64,000 nt of DNA from Rachicladosporium sp. CCFEE 5018 (taxonomy: Eukaryota; Ascomycota; Dothideomycetes; Cladosporiales; Cladosporiaceae). The position numbers and the translations under genes were made by a program. How positions within the stretch are numbered: the first letter of the stretch is position 1; each line of letters starts with the position of its first letter. The stretch covers positions 1-64,000 of the forward strand of contig KZ111143.1 of the NCBI GenBank assembly GCA_002077045.2, written 5' to 3'. The notes beneath the pieces were generated by a model. It was not told where the DNA came from and did not search any database. It worked only from the letters and a program-made list of their open reading frames with translations. Below, in pieces: positions 31,359 to 42,322 of this stretch.

Positions 31359-34300
31359 CTAAGCCTGAGGGTGAACCGGCACCGTGTAGTTGTAAGAAGT
31401 GCGCTGCCTGGGTAATGGATCGATGATCGTGGGACGACCTCGTAGCGAGAAGCTGAACGAGGCTTGGCCATCGAAGTCCAAAGCCAGTTGATAATCGCCA
31501 GGGTATATGGTCAGATCGCCGTTGACATCGGCCCGTGCGATGGAGCCCAGAGTGAGTGGGAGCGAGACTTGCTGCTGTCCTCGGGGAGCGATGTTGTGCG
31601 CCCGATTGTAAGAGACGAGTGACTTCTTCGGGCGAGGCGTCGGACCGGCGTTGCTGGATGATAGGAACAGCAGCGCGACGTAGTCGGAGGCAATTCTGCC
31701 AGTGTTACGGACAGTAGCGGTGACAGTAGCGAATTGTGAGGCATCGTTTTTGGTAGATTTGCCGTAACCGCCGTGTCCCGAAGAGACCAGGTCTGCGATA
31801 TTGTACTGGCGTTGTAGCTTCTTCGACCAGCTGGCTTTGAAGGAAGTGTAGTGCAGCCCGTATCCGAAAGGGAGAACGGCCTTGGTTGTAAGCCACTTGT
31901 ATGTGCGTCCCACGTTGTTTGGACCAGGGCGGAGATTCGGATCGAACTTGCTGACCTGGTTGATGTAGCTACCAGCGTACTGCGTGATCGCAAGTCGACC
32001 AGCAGGAGCTTGCTTGCCGATCAGGACATCAATAAGAGCAGCCCCGCCAGCTTGACCGGGATAGCCACCCCAAATGAGTGCATGAACATTGCGGTTCTGC
32101 AAGAGCGCAGTATCATCGACCTGACCACCGCCGAATTGGGCGACTACCAGCGGTTTGCGGAGCTGTGACAGCTGAGCAACAAGATCAAGCTGATTGCCAG
32201 GCCAGTCAATGTTGGTTCGATCATGGCCTTCCGACTCGATCGAGGTGTCAATGCCACCGAGGAAGACAACGAGGTCTGCTGATTTGGCGGCACTAAGTGC
32301 TGCAGCGAAGCCGGTGGTGTTGGTGCTGTTGATGGCAGTACCCTGTGCATACACCACATTGCCAGCTCCCCATTGTGCCTGTGCAGCTTGCAATGGCGAG
32401 ATGAGATACGGTGCGATGCCTTGATAGTTGCCTGTAATCATGTAAGCATAGCTCCCGCTGAGAGTGTCGTCACGGCCTTACCCTGCATCTGGCCTGTTGC
32501 ATTCGCCCACGGCCCAATCATAGCCACTTTATTGTACTTCTTGAGCGGCAGCACTCCATTATTCTTCAACAAAGTCATGCCCTCCCACGCAGAAGTGTAT
32601 GCCAGGCTCTGCGCAGCTCCAGTCGAGACGTCAGAGAACGATAGCTGGTCATACTTTGGCTGCCCGTCGAAGTAGCCAACAGTGAAGAGTGCTGTGTAGA
32701 GTCGCGTCAATGCACGATCAAGCGTCGCATTCGTCGTGAAGCCTCTTGCCACAGAGGTGTTGAGCTGGAGGTAAGTGCTTCCGCAGTTAGTGTCTGTTCT
32801 GTGACGGTGTCAGTAAACGTCGTGGAACATCATGACGGTCCTCGTACCCTGCATTGATGGCCACAGCTGCGGCGGCGGCGAAGCTATCGGTGAAGTCGTG
32901 CTGGTTGTAGATATCATCAACAGCGCCACAATCGGAGGTTACTGGACTCGAGGTCAGTATGGTTAGGTAAGCTGATTTACGCTTTGCGTACCATAGCGGT
33001 AGGGCTCATTGTCGAAGCCATATGCGTCTCTCAGCACGTCCTGGAGGAGATATTCGCTTGCACAAGCTGGCACTCCATCGACTGCGTTGTAGCTGCACAT
33101 CACCGAGCCGACGTCTGTTCCACCTGTCAGCTCATAGCCACAGCACATGAAGCTTCCAGCCTGACGTACCGACATCCCGAACACAGGTCTTGAACGGTGT
33201 CAGATAATACTCGCCCAGATCCTGCTGCGTAGGATTGTAGTTCTCCGAGTTGCGCAGCTCTTCGACATCGTACACCTGTATAGTCATCAGCCTAATGGAC
33301 TTCGATGTGAGTAGGACATGTGGGGGCGTACCGCATAATGTTTGCAAGTCGCAATGATTTGCTTCGATGGGCCGGCTGTCAAGCCACCTTGTAGGCCGGG
33401 AATGAGCTGCGACACGTAACTCTGTGCATGGAAAGAGTCTTCAGTGGGCACTTCCAGGCCGCGTCCCCAGCGCTGTTGACAGTCAGAAAGGTTCTCGCAG
33501 AGGCTGAGATCCATCGATATACCGGATCGAGGAACGTGTTAATGTTTGGAGTCCAGAAGTCGAAGCCTGACTGCATGTAATTCCCAAACGCTCGCGCTTC
33601 CTTGCCTACAGTACTCGCGATCTGGTAGATGAGGGGGTCATCGAATGCTGCACCTAGCAAGATCGGAGTGGGAAAGCTAGTGGCGTAGGAGAAGTCGGAT
33701 CCATTGGGCGAGTTGAAAGTTACGCCCGGCGAGCTCGCTACACCATGCAAAGCCTGTCTTGGTCAGCGGCGGCTTACTTTCACGCCATTGCCTTGAGTCT
33801 TCTTACCTCGGACCACCACTCATACGAAGGAAGTCCGATTCTCTCGACTCCATTCGCAGCATCGACAAGATTCTGTGCTTTCTCAATGAGTGTCATGTTA
33901 CTAATGAGCGCAGCAACCCGGGCGGCAATGCTCAGACTGGTATCACAAGCCTTCTGAGAGCAGAAGGGGTTGGTCAAGCAAGCCGGCTGGAACTTGGTCT
34001 GGCGAGGAGGTGGGTTGGGGTTCGGATTATTGATCTTGTACAAGTTCATGCTTGCGCTGTGTCAGTGCCAATGGAATGAATTGGTGCGGAAGACTCACAG
34101 GTAAGTACCGCCGCATTTCGCACTAGTATCGCCCGGGCAGATGTACGTGCAAGCGCTCTCGTTCGTCTGGCTGGCGACCGGATTGATGGCCGTACCGCAA
34201 AAGCATTGACTGGCAAGGCAAGTCAGCACCAGAGCAACGGGATGGTCTGCGACACTCACGTTGTGTACTCAACTCCGCTATAGATGTACCCAGCGTTGCC

Positions 34301-34525
34301 GCAGCGGTTGGCACAATATTGAGGCGAGAGCTGAGCATTATTGATCTGCGGCCTATCAAGCGTGCGGACTGTGGCATCGGTCCAGCAACCCAAATAGGTA
34401 GTCGAAGCATTGTACTGCGTTGCGTTCGGTGCGCTTGCAGTACAGACGAAATCCGAACTCTGTGCCAGTGCTCCGGAGACAGCAAAGAAAGCAAGGCTCT
34501 TAATGATCATCATCGTAGGCGCCAT
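31359..34525 (-). CDS. Secreted GH3 beta-xylosidase with N-terminal WSC domain
   Basis: Ten exons (34260..34525, 34099..34209, 33807..34050, 33523..33753, 33332..33472, 33170..33275, 32992..33123, 32848..32941, 32482..32798, 31359..32431) encode 904 residues. A signal peptide (SLAFFAVSGALA) is followed by a WSC domain (~45-130: YLGCWTDATVRTLDRPQ...CANRC...QCFCGTAI...CPGD...CGGTYLMNLYKI) and an Asn/Pro linker. The GH3 N-domain has GLPSYEWWSEALHG, RWGRGLEVPTED, CKHYA, MCSYNAVDGVPACA and VTSDCGAVDDIY with the nucleophile Asp. The GH3 C-domain includes SLAYTSAWEGMTLLKN, MIGPWANATGQMQGNY and a fibronectin III-like end. It probably releases xylose from xylo-oligosaccharides, held at the wall by WSC. 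No left-arm copy. Confidence 0.9.
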
Positions 34526-35249
34526 GTTGGTGTACCGATGCTCGTGGGCAAGGCAGCTGCTTCGCCAGAACATCGTAGATCATCGTATATATACCGGCTG
34601 GATCCCATCGCTCCCAGTATAGGTTGTCGGCTGCACTCTACTGCTGAGAAGGGCAGCTCATTTTCACAATGCCCGAATGCTGGTCCTGGTCGACGCCGGT
34701 TATTCGCGTTGCATCGTAGGCAGCGTAGTTTTGTCCCGAGTGGAGACACTCGAGTCCAGTGGTAGTGCCCGACTGCATTTGCGTGCTGCTATCCCCGCTC
34801 GCGGCGGCCCAGTGTGCGTGACATTGCTCTCTTGACGCCATGCAATGTCGTGCAGATGTGAGCCTGACCTCTGGAGTGCGCCCACCTGCAGGTACCAGGC
34901 ACCGGCTAAAAGCAAATATGGTGCAGCAAGCTATCAGAAACTTCGATCCAAGGTGATCATGGTCAAAGTCAAGAGGTGCAAGCTTTTGCCTGAAGTGTGT
35001 AGAGTGGACGTGCAGTATACAAGCTGCAGGATGCATACATTGCGGGGAAACGACACTGCGGGGTGCCAGAAAGTGACCCATATTGTATTGACGATCCCAG
35101 CGACATTGCCCCCCAAGACACCTTGATGGGTATGCGGCACCAGTACGTTGCGGGGATGTTGCATTGGGAGGACTAGAGCCAACGCACGAGCTTACTTGCC
35201 CAAGTTAAGCTGGAGTTGCTTCGAATCAGTATCATACTTGAGTGTGTGC
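34526..35249. other. Intergenic region upstream of the GH3 gene
   Basis: Promoter of the GH3 gene and 3' flank of the MFS gene; nothing else recognised. Confidence 0.45.
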
Positions 35250-37066
35250 TCAAGTATCATGCGACTGTAATCCGCCGATATCTGCTGTAGTCAAGCCCTC
35301 GCGTCTTGCAGTAGTCGACTCGGCCGGGTCGTCCTTCTTGAGAGATCGCCACTCCGCGCCAAACCCACCAAACGCCATTAGACAAGCCAGAGCGACGACC
35401 AGGTACCAAGTATGCGTAATGCTCTTGTCAATGCCTTCTACGACATCGTGTCGCTGCGACGCTGGCGCCTGTGTGAGTAGTTGTGTCAAGCCATTGCTCT
35501 CTATCGATGTACCGTTCACGCTCGAGCCCAAGCCGCCCAGGTTCTTCGATAATTCACTAGTGAAGATAACCTGTGCAATAGCAATTGTGATGGCCGGACC
35601 GAGGCTCGAGCCGAACATGAGCACGGCTATACCCAGCGTCGCATCGGCGTCTGATAGAACAGTCTGCACAGCTACGGTTGGCCCCACAGAGCCAATGCCG
35701 TAGCCGAGTCCGATAAGCGCAGTGTAGAAGATGAGCTTTGCCAGACTAGTATCAATCTGAAGTGTCGTGATGAGTCCAGCTGCCACAGGCATTGTCACCG
35801 AGGCGAAGACCATGAACGGTGCGTAGTAGCCGACCACGGACATCAGAGTACCAGAGCCGATCGCTCCAATGGTGGCCGCGATCAAAATCGGCAACATTAG
35901 TAGACCACTTTGCGCTGGTGTGTACCCGTGTACGACCTGGTAGTACGTCGGCAAGTACCACTCGAGCACGTTCTGCGCACTATTGAACAGTGTAATAAAA
36001 AGCAGGCTTGTCAACACAACACGAGACTTCAATATACGAGGAGCCAAGACTGCCTTCTCGCCTTGTTGGTACTGACGATAGCCGAACAATGCAGCAAGCA
36101 CAACCGATGTGACCAGTAACCCTATAACCGTGCCGCTGTTCCAGGCATACTTCGTGCCTGCCCAGTTGAGCGCGAAGAAGAGGCTAATCAGGCTTGAGAC
36201 CAAGATGACATTACTGATTGGGTCCAGCTGCATGAGCTTAGACTTAGTCGTAAGTCGAGCCACCTCGCTCTTCTTGGGAGCCTCGGAAAAGAGAGCGTAG
36301 GTCAGCAGCAGAGTAGCGCCGCCGAGTGGTAGCGAGATGTAAAAGCACCACCGCCAGCCAGCTGATTGAGTCAACGCACCGCCGAGTAGTGGTGCAAGCA
36401 CTGCTGACGTGCCTTCGATAGCTGCCCAGAGACCGAGGAAAGTCGGCCGCCTGCGAAGTGGCACAGAATGGATGAGCATTGCATTCGAACCAGCTCCAAG
36501 GCCAGCCGTGCCGATACCAGCAATAGCGCGTCCAGCTACGAGCATAGATGACGATGTTGCTGCGCCGCACAGCAAAGACCCGATAAACGAGAACGCATTG
36601 GCGATGAGAAAAACGTTCTTGATCGGGAACAGCTTATATGCTTTGCCGTATCTTTTGTGTGTCAGTCAGTACGAACGAGTGACTCGAGATGAATCACTCA
36701 CACAAATTGGAAGCCGCACTGAGAGAGTCTGAAGGCGACCGAGTACCAGCCAATGTCAGCAACGGTGTGAAAGTGATCTGTAATCGCAGGCACCGCAGTA
36801 GCTACAATGGCCATGTCGATCGCGTACAGCATTATCACCGCTGCCAGATTCAACATAAGCAGCCAGAACTTGACACCAGTGAGGTATCGAGTCTCGTCAG
36901 CCGCGACGGCCGCGACGGGGCGGACACGGGGAGACTCATCGTGGGATCGATCCGTAGAACGCTGTGGTACGCCAGAGATAGCGTCTGACTTCTGTGCGCT
37001 CGCAGAGTAATGCTGCACCGATGGCAGTACCTCCAGCTCGACCTGCGTGATTGTAGTAGTCGCCAT
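35250..37066 (-). CDS. MFS drug:H+ antiporter (DHA2/toxin-efflux type)
   Basis: Exons 36702..37066 and 35250..36651 encode 588 residues; the intron joins FQFV to YGKAYKLFPIKNVFL, the usual junction in fungal 14-helix transporters. Helix 1 carries LNLAAVIMLYAIDMAIVATAVPAI. Motif C is GLWAAIEGTSAVLAPLLGGALTQSAGWRWCFYISLPLG. Later helices include YYQVVHGYTPAQSGLLMLPILIA and SVGPTVAVQTVLSDADATLGIAVLMFG. Relatives export fungal metabolites or antifungals at the plasma membrane. The start ATG at 37066 (MATTTITQ) is preferred over an upstream frame extension. No biosynthetic cluster surrounds it. There is no left-arm counterpart. Confidence 0.9.
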
Positions 37067-37425
37067 GCGGTAGATGATGGAAGGGTGATGGCTGCAAGTA
37101 AAGGGACCTGCAAAAGGAGATCGAGAGACAATAAAAATACCTCTACGCTGGCTCACCTTAAAACGGTCACAACTCGGGAGAGCCTCGCAGCGCCGAGTGG
37201 CGGTATTAACATGTAGACGCGGTGGAGAGATTTACCGCGTGGAGGAGGTAGTGAGTCCGCCGGGGGAGATGAGATGATCTCGCTAAGCTTTCTGTGCCGT
37301 CCGCTAGACTGAAGCTTGGCCCAGCTTTATCAGTGCTCAAAGACATGAGAAAGGCAAGGGGAAGTGATCACAGTAGTGATGGCAAGTGTGCAGCACACAG
37401 TATCTACAAGTTGACACAAGACCTC
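37067..37425. other. Intergenic region between MFS and proline-rich genes
   Basis: No gene recognised. Confidence 0.45.
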
Positions 37426-39182
37426 TCATCCCGTCCCTCTCTCCTGCGCGACTCTCAACGCATCGACTTCAGCTTGTAGCCTTTCCAGCTCAGCCAGCAT
37501 ATCCGCTTTGCCCACATCATCCCGCGTCGATGCTTCTGCCACTCCAGCACTTTCATCTACCTCCTGCAAGCTCCCCACCTCCGATCCAACACTCTGCTCA
37601 CTCGTCCTCCGCACTTCCTGCCCACTCCAGCGTCGCGTGTTTGGTGCTCCATCCATACTATTACGCGCCGAGCCGGACGTCCGTCGCGGTGGCGGTGCAG
37701 GAGGCGCGACAGTGTGCTCGGATCGAGCGATGCTAGTGTGAGAGCTGTTTGATGGAGTGCGGGTCAAGTTCACAGAAGATCGTGAGTACTGACGTCGAGG
37801 TGGCGGTGGCACTGGACGGGTCTCGTCTGATGGCGTGCGTTGTGGCTGTGTGGGAACCATTGGTGGGTCAAGAGTACCTGACGTCTGCCCAGCTCTCCGT
37901 GTGGGAGGCGGAGGTGGTGCCATCTTCGTGCTCGAAGGAGACACACTTGACGAAGGTTCAGTGGGTGCAATCTCTTCCTGCGTTGAGCTTTGTGTAAGAT
38001 TCGAGCTACTTCGGGGGCGCCCATGGGTTGTCTGTGCCTGTCTTCGCGCAGCTGGAGGTGGAGGCGGTGGCTTCTTGACTTGCGTGTCTGCGTCACTCGA
38101 ACCTGACATTGGAGGCTGAGCTGCCGGTGAGTGTCGTATCTCATCCGTCTGCGGGCCCGGCTGAGGTACTGCTACCACCTCAGGTGGAGGAGGGAGTGGT
38201 TTGTTGAGGTTACCAGGCGATCGTGGACTCGACGGCCGCAGTATGCTTATCAACGGGCTGCTCGGAGGTGGTGTTCTCGGACGTATGGATGGTCTCCAGT
38301 CGTTCGGGATTGATTGATCAAAGTCCGCGAATGACACCGTTTGTGGTCCCTTGGCACGTGCTGCTCGACCATGCGTGTGCTTGGGAGGTAGTGGTGGTCC
38401 CTCAGCTTCCGGTCTTGTCTCACTTGGACCCATGAGGCTCGACTTCTCGGTCTGTTCGTCATCATTCGATGATTCGGCGTGATCATATGATGTCCTAGGG
38501 GACTCTGGATGTAGTTCGTGCGTGTGATCAAATAGCGATTGACGGGATATCGAAGATGTGTCCGTCCCACTGCTACTATCTTGTGGCCGCACAAGTTGGC
38601 CGACAGGCGGCGACGGACTCGGACTGCCATGTAGCAGTATGTTTTTGAACATATCCACGTTCATCTTGGACGGTCCTCCCCCTCGCCTGGAGGCAATCCC
38701 GTCATCATCCTCCCGCTGCAGCCCGAACGCAGCTTCGCTCGTAGCCAGCGTTCTCGCGAACGGGTTGTGAGGCGCCCGACTTGCTACTGCCGCTTGCATG
38801 CTAGGCTCTGAAGTCGAGTCCGACCGAAGGGACGACTGTGTCGTATTCGAGTCCGTCTGGAGTGAGTGACCGTCCGCTGCACTAGGCCCGTTTGCCTGCT
38901 CAACTGGGACACTCAAGGACGTCGATGTCGGCCAGCCATGGATAATCCCATTCGCACCATCGTATGTTTCGAGAGGCGACTGCGGAGGCGAGACAATCTG
39001 CACCCTCTTCTTCGGCTTCTTTGTCTTGTGCGGCGCTGCAGCATTCCGGCTTAGCTCGCGCGACGAACCCTGCTGCTGGGCGATTGCTTACACGCTCTAC
39101 CCGGGTCTGCGTCGATATTCACATCAAATGCCTCATCAGGGAGGCGCTCGATCCGAGAACGGCGGAACGGGTTGCCTGACAT
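37426..39182 (-). CDS. Proline-rich protein with NPF motifs and C-terminal coiled coil
   Basis: A long open frame (stop at 37426) runs through KKPKKRVQIVSPPQSP near its N-terminus. A probable first exon starts at ATG 39182 (MSGNPFRRSRIERLPDEAF), but its splice junction near 39050-39100 is not resolved. There are repeated proline tracts (KKPPPPPPAARR, KMAPPPPPTRRAG, RPVPPPPRRQYSR, VAPPAPPPRRTSG), suited to SH3 or profilin binding. NPF occurs twice (SGNPF, HNPFARTL), an EH-domain ligand. A short heptad helix DMLAELERLQAEVDALRVAQ ends the protein. This composition suggests a cortical actin or endocytic adaptor; no named family recognised. Confidence 0.72.
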
Positions 39183-39886
39183 GCTGGCGCAAAGGGGCGG
39201 TCATGGGTATCGTGCACCTTCACCCGTCTGTCCATATATTGCGGATTTGCTAGCACGCGGCCTGCATCTATGTGCGATGTACGCCCTACTCCGATGATCA
39301 AATGTCCGAAGATGCCCGGTTCATATATGTGCTCGAACGAAGGAGGTGAGAGGAGTAAGCTGACGAGGATGACCCCACGCTTCCTCACAACCAAGCCTTC
39401 CCCCGCGGCGCTCCGCGATGCTTGTCAGGTCCCGACATTATTGACACAACTGAACTCCAATCATTGTAGTGTACGGTGACGATAGTCAAAGATACAGGCA
39501 CGGAGACATGGACTATGTAACGAGAGCACCGCGACCGGTGTAGTATCCCGTAGGACGTTTCGGTGGTTCGTGTCAAGGCACAGTGAAGTCACGCAATGTC
39601 TTGTGCGTTGGCAACGTAGCTCGTGGACTCCGAAGAGGGCAAAGCTGCGCTGTAACGATTTCCCATGGTATTCCAGGACACGTGAGGATGCAGCCTAATG
39701 GGTGATCGGAGAATTGAGGCGAGAGGAAGACCAAGGACGCTGAGCTCATTATAGAGATTGGATTTTGCAGGAAGGGTGACAGTCATGAGTGTGGGTCGTC
39801 CTGCTATATAGTTTTCCCATGCATCATGTGTAATGCATTCCCGTGGGATCGTCAATCACCTCATTCGTAGGCTAAGCAGGCATTCT
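39183..39886. other. Intergenic region, 0.7 kb
   Basis: No gene recognised between the proline-rich and ureidoglycolate lyase genes. Confidence 0.45.
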
Positions 39887-40747
39887 CTACAATTTCGCCT
39901 TCACACTCTCTCCAGAACCTCCATCCGACCCCTTCTCTTCAACCACCACGCCGAGACCTCCTCCATCCCCACTTACTACCTCAACCTCCTGACAGTCCTC
40001 CACCGCCACCCCGTTAGCATGCTGCACGACCACAAACTCCACCTCTCTCTGCCCCAGCACAACCATAGGCGCATGCCATGTTCCCGGCCCATAAGTAACA
40101 GCCTGATCCCCTCTCGCAATGAACGCCCGCAAGCTCGCCAGATCCGGCAGTCCCGGGCCCTTGGGCTTGAGCGAAGTCGAGAGGTCGACTGTCACAGGCG
40201 GTGTGGTAGATGGAGCGTAGTCATTCGTGAAGGGATTTGGTCTCGCACCCAATAGACGTTCCTTGAGACTTCGTTTCCGTCGTGGCGCTGGCGCAGGATA
40301 CGGAGGCGAGAGCTCCGCTGCTTCGCGGGAGCGGGGTGAAAGGGGAAGAGTGGGCGCGACGATGACGAGGTAGGTTGTACTCTTGTCGGTCTTGTCCAGA
40401 CCCATTGGGATGAAGGTCTGCGGTGTGAGAGGGTGGCGTTCCAGGACCTCGACTGAGAGGACTGACTGGCCAGATGAGAGCTTCCGAAGTTTGCGAGGCT
40501 TGCAGATGAACATGTTCATCACGGGACGAGCAGGCTTCTGGGATGAGGCGAGATAGTAGTGATTGAGCATCTGGGTGACATCGAGAACTTTGCTGGCTGA
40601 GCCTTGATTTGCTGACACTGTCGTGCGAGGCGTGGTATCATTGTGGGTGCTGGGATTCTCGATCACTTGGCCGAAGTCCTGGAATGCCTTGCCTGTGAGA
40701 GGGGTGACGCGGATGAGTCGAGACGGTGCTGTGATCTGGACTGGCAT
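39887..40747 (-). CDS. DAL3: Ureidoglycolate lyase (allantoin catabolism)
   Basis: Intronless, 286 residues. It starts SRLIRVTPLTGKAFQDFGQVIENP, the usual N-terminus of ureidoglycolate lyase/hydrolase (PF04115). The core is TFIPMGLDKTDKSTTYLVIVAPTLP, then DLASLRAFIARGDQAVTYGPGTWHAPMVVLGQREVEFVVVQHANG, ending in an acidic DCQEVEV segment. The enzyme splits ureidoglycolate to glyoxylate and urea, the last step of purine-derived allantoin use. A low-complexity basic insert (APAPRRKRSLKERLLGARPNP) separates the two core parts, and the tail is Gly-rich. It is divergent from ECO1 across 293 bp. I chose ATG 40747 because upstream residues are low complexity and overlap the ECO1 promoter. Confidence 0.87.
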   Translation of the reverse strand: MPVQITAPSRLIRVTPLTGKAFQDFGQVIENPSTHNDTTPRTTVSANQGSASKVLDVTQMLNHYYLASSQKPARPVMNMFICKPRKLRKLSSGQSVLSVEVLERHPLTPQTFIPMGLDKTDKSTTYLVIVAPTLPLSPRSREAAELSPPYPAPAPRRKRSLKERLLGARPNPFTNDYAPSTTPPVTVDLSTSLKPKGPGLPDLASLRAFIARGDQAVTYGPGTWHAPMVVLGQREVEFVVVQHANGVAVEDCQEVEVVSGDGGGLGVVVEEKGSDGGSGESVKAKL

Positions 40748-41040
40748 TTCAATCGACTGAATATCGTTGATGGCGCAGCCAGTATTATCTCCTGACGATT
40801 GAGTACCGCCGCTATTGGAGTTTTGCTCTGCTTCTTCACACTTCGATGCATTGGAGTCGATGGTTGAACCGGCATGTGAATGCGGGGTTCTTGGTATGTA
40901 CTGTAGGGCTGAGCCGCAAGCGGTTGCTCTTGCTTCCGGCGCCACGTGTTGCGGGGCAATCGCGACGCGTGCTTGCACCTCTATCGACGCGTTTCCTTGC
41001 GCACATCCCAAAAACTCGCACGAACAGATTGCTGCCTGCA

Positions 41041-42213
41041 ATGGCTCTCCCAGCGTTTGCCCTCTCATCGGAGCCCGCCGCACCCTCCACGCCACCTACG
41101 AGCGACGATGCCATCTTCTCCGATGCCGCTCCCCACGAGACCAGTCTGCCTTCATCACCACCTGGCTTTCCATGGGAGCAGCAGACGCGTATATCACCGA
41201 CTAAGCCAGCAACGAGGTCTAGGAACGCATTCAGTGTGCTCGGCAAGCGAAAGGTACTTGATACCATCACGGAGAATGCACGGCCTCCAAAGCGGCCAGC
41301 ACCAATACCAGCGAAGCCGCAACGACATGCTCTCACGCAGATGCAGATCAGTCTTGGGCAGGAGACGCAGAAGCGATGCAAAGACTGCGGAATGGAGTAC
41401 ATCGCGTCGTCAGCCGAAGACAGGCAGCTGCACGACAAGTACCATCGCCAACACTCCGAGGGATGCGACGTGGGGAAGGACTTCATCGCCAAGGCAAGGC
41501 AGGGCAGTGTGTTGAGCTGCGCAATCGGTGACGACGCAATAGTCGCAGTAGACTCACGCGACACCGTATGGCGGAGGAGGCGAGTGAGGATGGCATTGGA
41601 TGTGGTGCAGAGGGAGCTGGGAGCGGTGGACATTCCAGACGTGAAGTTATGGGAGCCGGGAAGGCATATTGCGTATCTATGTGTACGAGGCACCAAGTGC
41701 GTTGGTCTCCTGCTGGCTGAATGCATTACCGAGGCCAGGGAAGTTGTGGCGCCTGCGAGACGGCAATCGACCGGCGGGAGAACTCTAGCGATCGAGGAGA
41801 AACGACCATCTTCATCGCTTGCTGCGCTCAAAGCACGACGCACCGCTTCTCGGACGCCCGATGAGACGACGCATGATCCTGTTGGACCTCTTGAACTCGC
41901 CATCACACCAGTACCTGCCAAGATGGGCATTTCGCGAATATGGACTTCGCCGACACAGCGTGGTCAAGGCATTGCGATTGCATTGCTTGATCGAGCGCGA
42001 TCACACTTTGACGGCCAAATAAGACCACACGAATCGAATACACGCCATGACCTGCCTCCATCAGAGATCATGTATGGGACATCTCCAGTCGAGGGAGCGA
42101 GGCCGGGTATCAGCAAGGCGGATGTTGCGTTCAGCCAACCAACGGAGATGGGCGCAAGGCTGGCGAGGAAGTGGTGTGGCAAAACGTATGGCTGGCTGGT
42201 GTATGCCGATTGA
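41041..42213 (+). CDS. ECO1: Cohesin acetyltransferase ECO1, intact copy
   Basis: Intronless, 390 residues from ATG 41041. A disordered N-terminus is followed by TQMQISLGQ, which resembles a PCNA-interacting (PIP-like) motif. The C2H2 finger is KRCKDCGMEYIASSAEDRQLHDKYH (Cys 113 and 116). The central domain (YLCVRGTKCVGLLLAECI) leads to the ESCO-type acetyltransferase end, GISRIWTSPTQRGQGIAIALLDRA, with the acetyl-CoA RGQGIA loop, then DVAFSQPTEMGARLARKW. Eco1 acetylates Smc3 during S phase to establish sister-chromatid cohesion and is essential in yeast. It is the only intact copy in this window. Its homeologue is cut by the telomere at 25200. Convergent with UTP6, 109 bp apart. Confidence 0.93.
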   Translation: MALPAFALSSEPAAPSTPPTSDDAIFSDAAPHETSLPSSPPGFPWEQQTRISPTKPATRSRNAFSVLGKRKVLDTITENARPPKRPAPIPAKPQRHALTQMQISLGQETQKRCKDCGMEYIASSAEDRQLHDKYHRQHSEGCDVGKDFIAKARQGSVLSCAIGDDAIVAVDSRDTVWRRRRVRMALDVVQRELGAVDIPDVKLWEPGRHIAYLCVRGTKCVGLLLAECITEAREVVAPARRQSTGGRTLAIEEKRPSSSLAALKARRTASRTPDETTHDPVGPLELAITPVPAKMGISRIWTSPTQRGQGIAIALLDRARSHFDGQIRPHESNTRHDLPPSEIMYGTSPVEGARPGISKADVAFSQPTEMGARLARKWCGKTYGWLVYAD

Positions 42214-42322
42214 ACACTGTCCCAATGCACACCAGAGTCGCCTCAATCGATCGGGATGTCGCAATCGCGCGCGAATATGCAGTCCGCTCGGCATCGAGTA
42301 AGTACGTAACTCTAACCATAGC

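Noticed and set aside
40846..41930. Long minus-strand open frame opposite ECO1 (364 codons)
   Set aside because: Antisense shadow of ECO1; no domain recognised, and the sense frame carries the zinc finger and acetyltransferase motifs.
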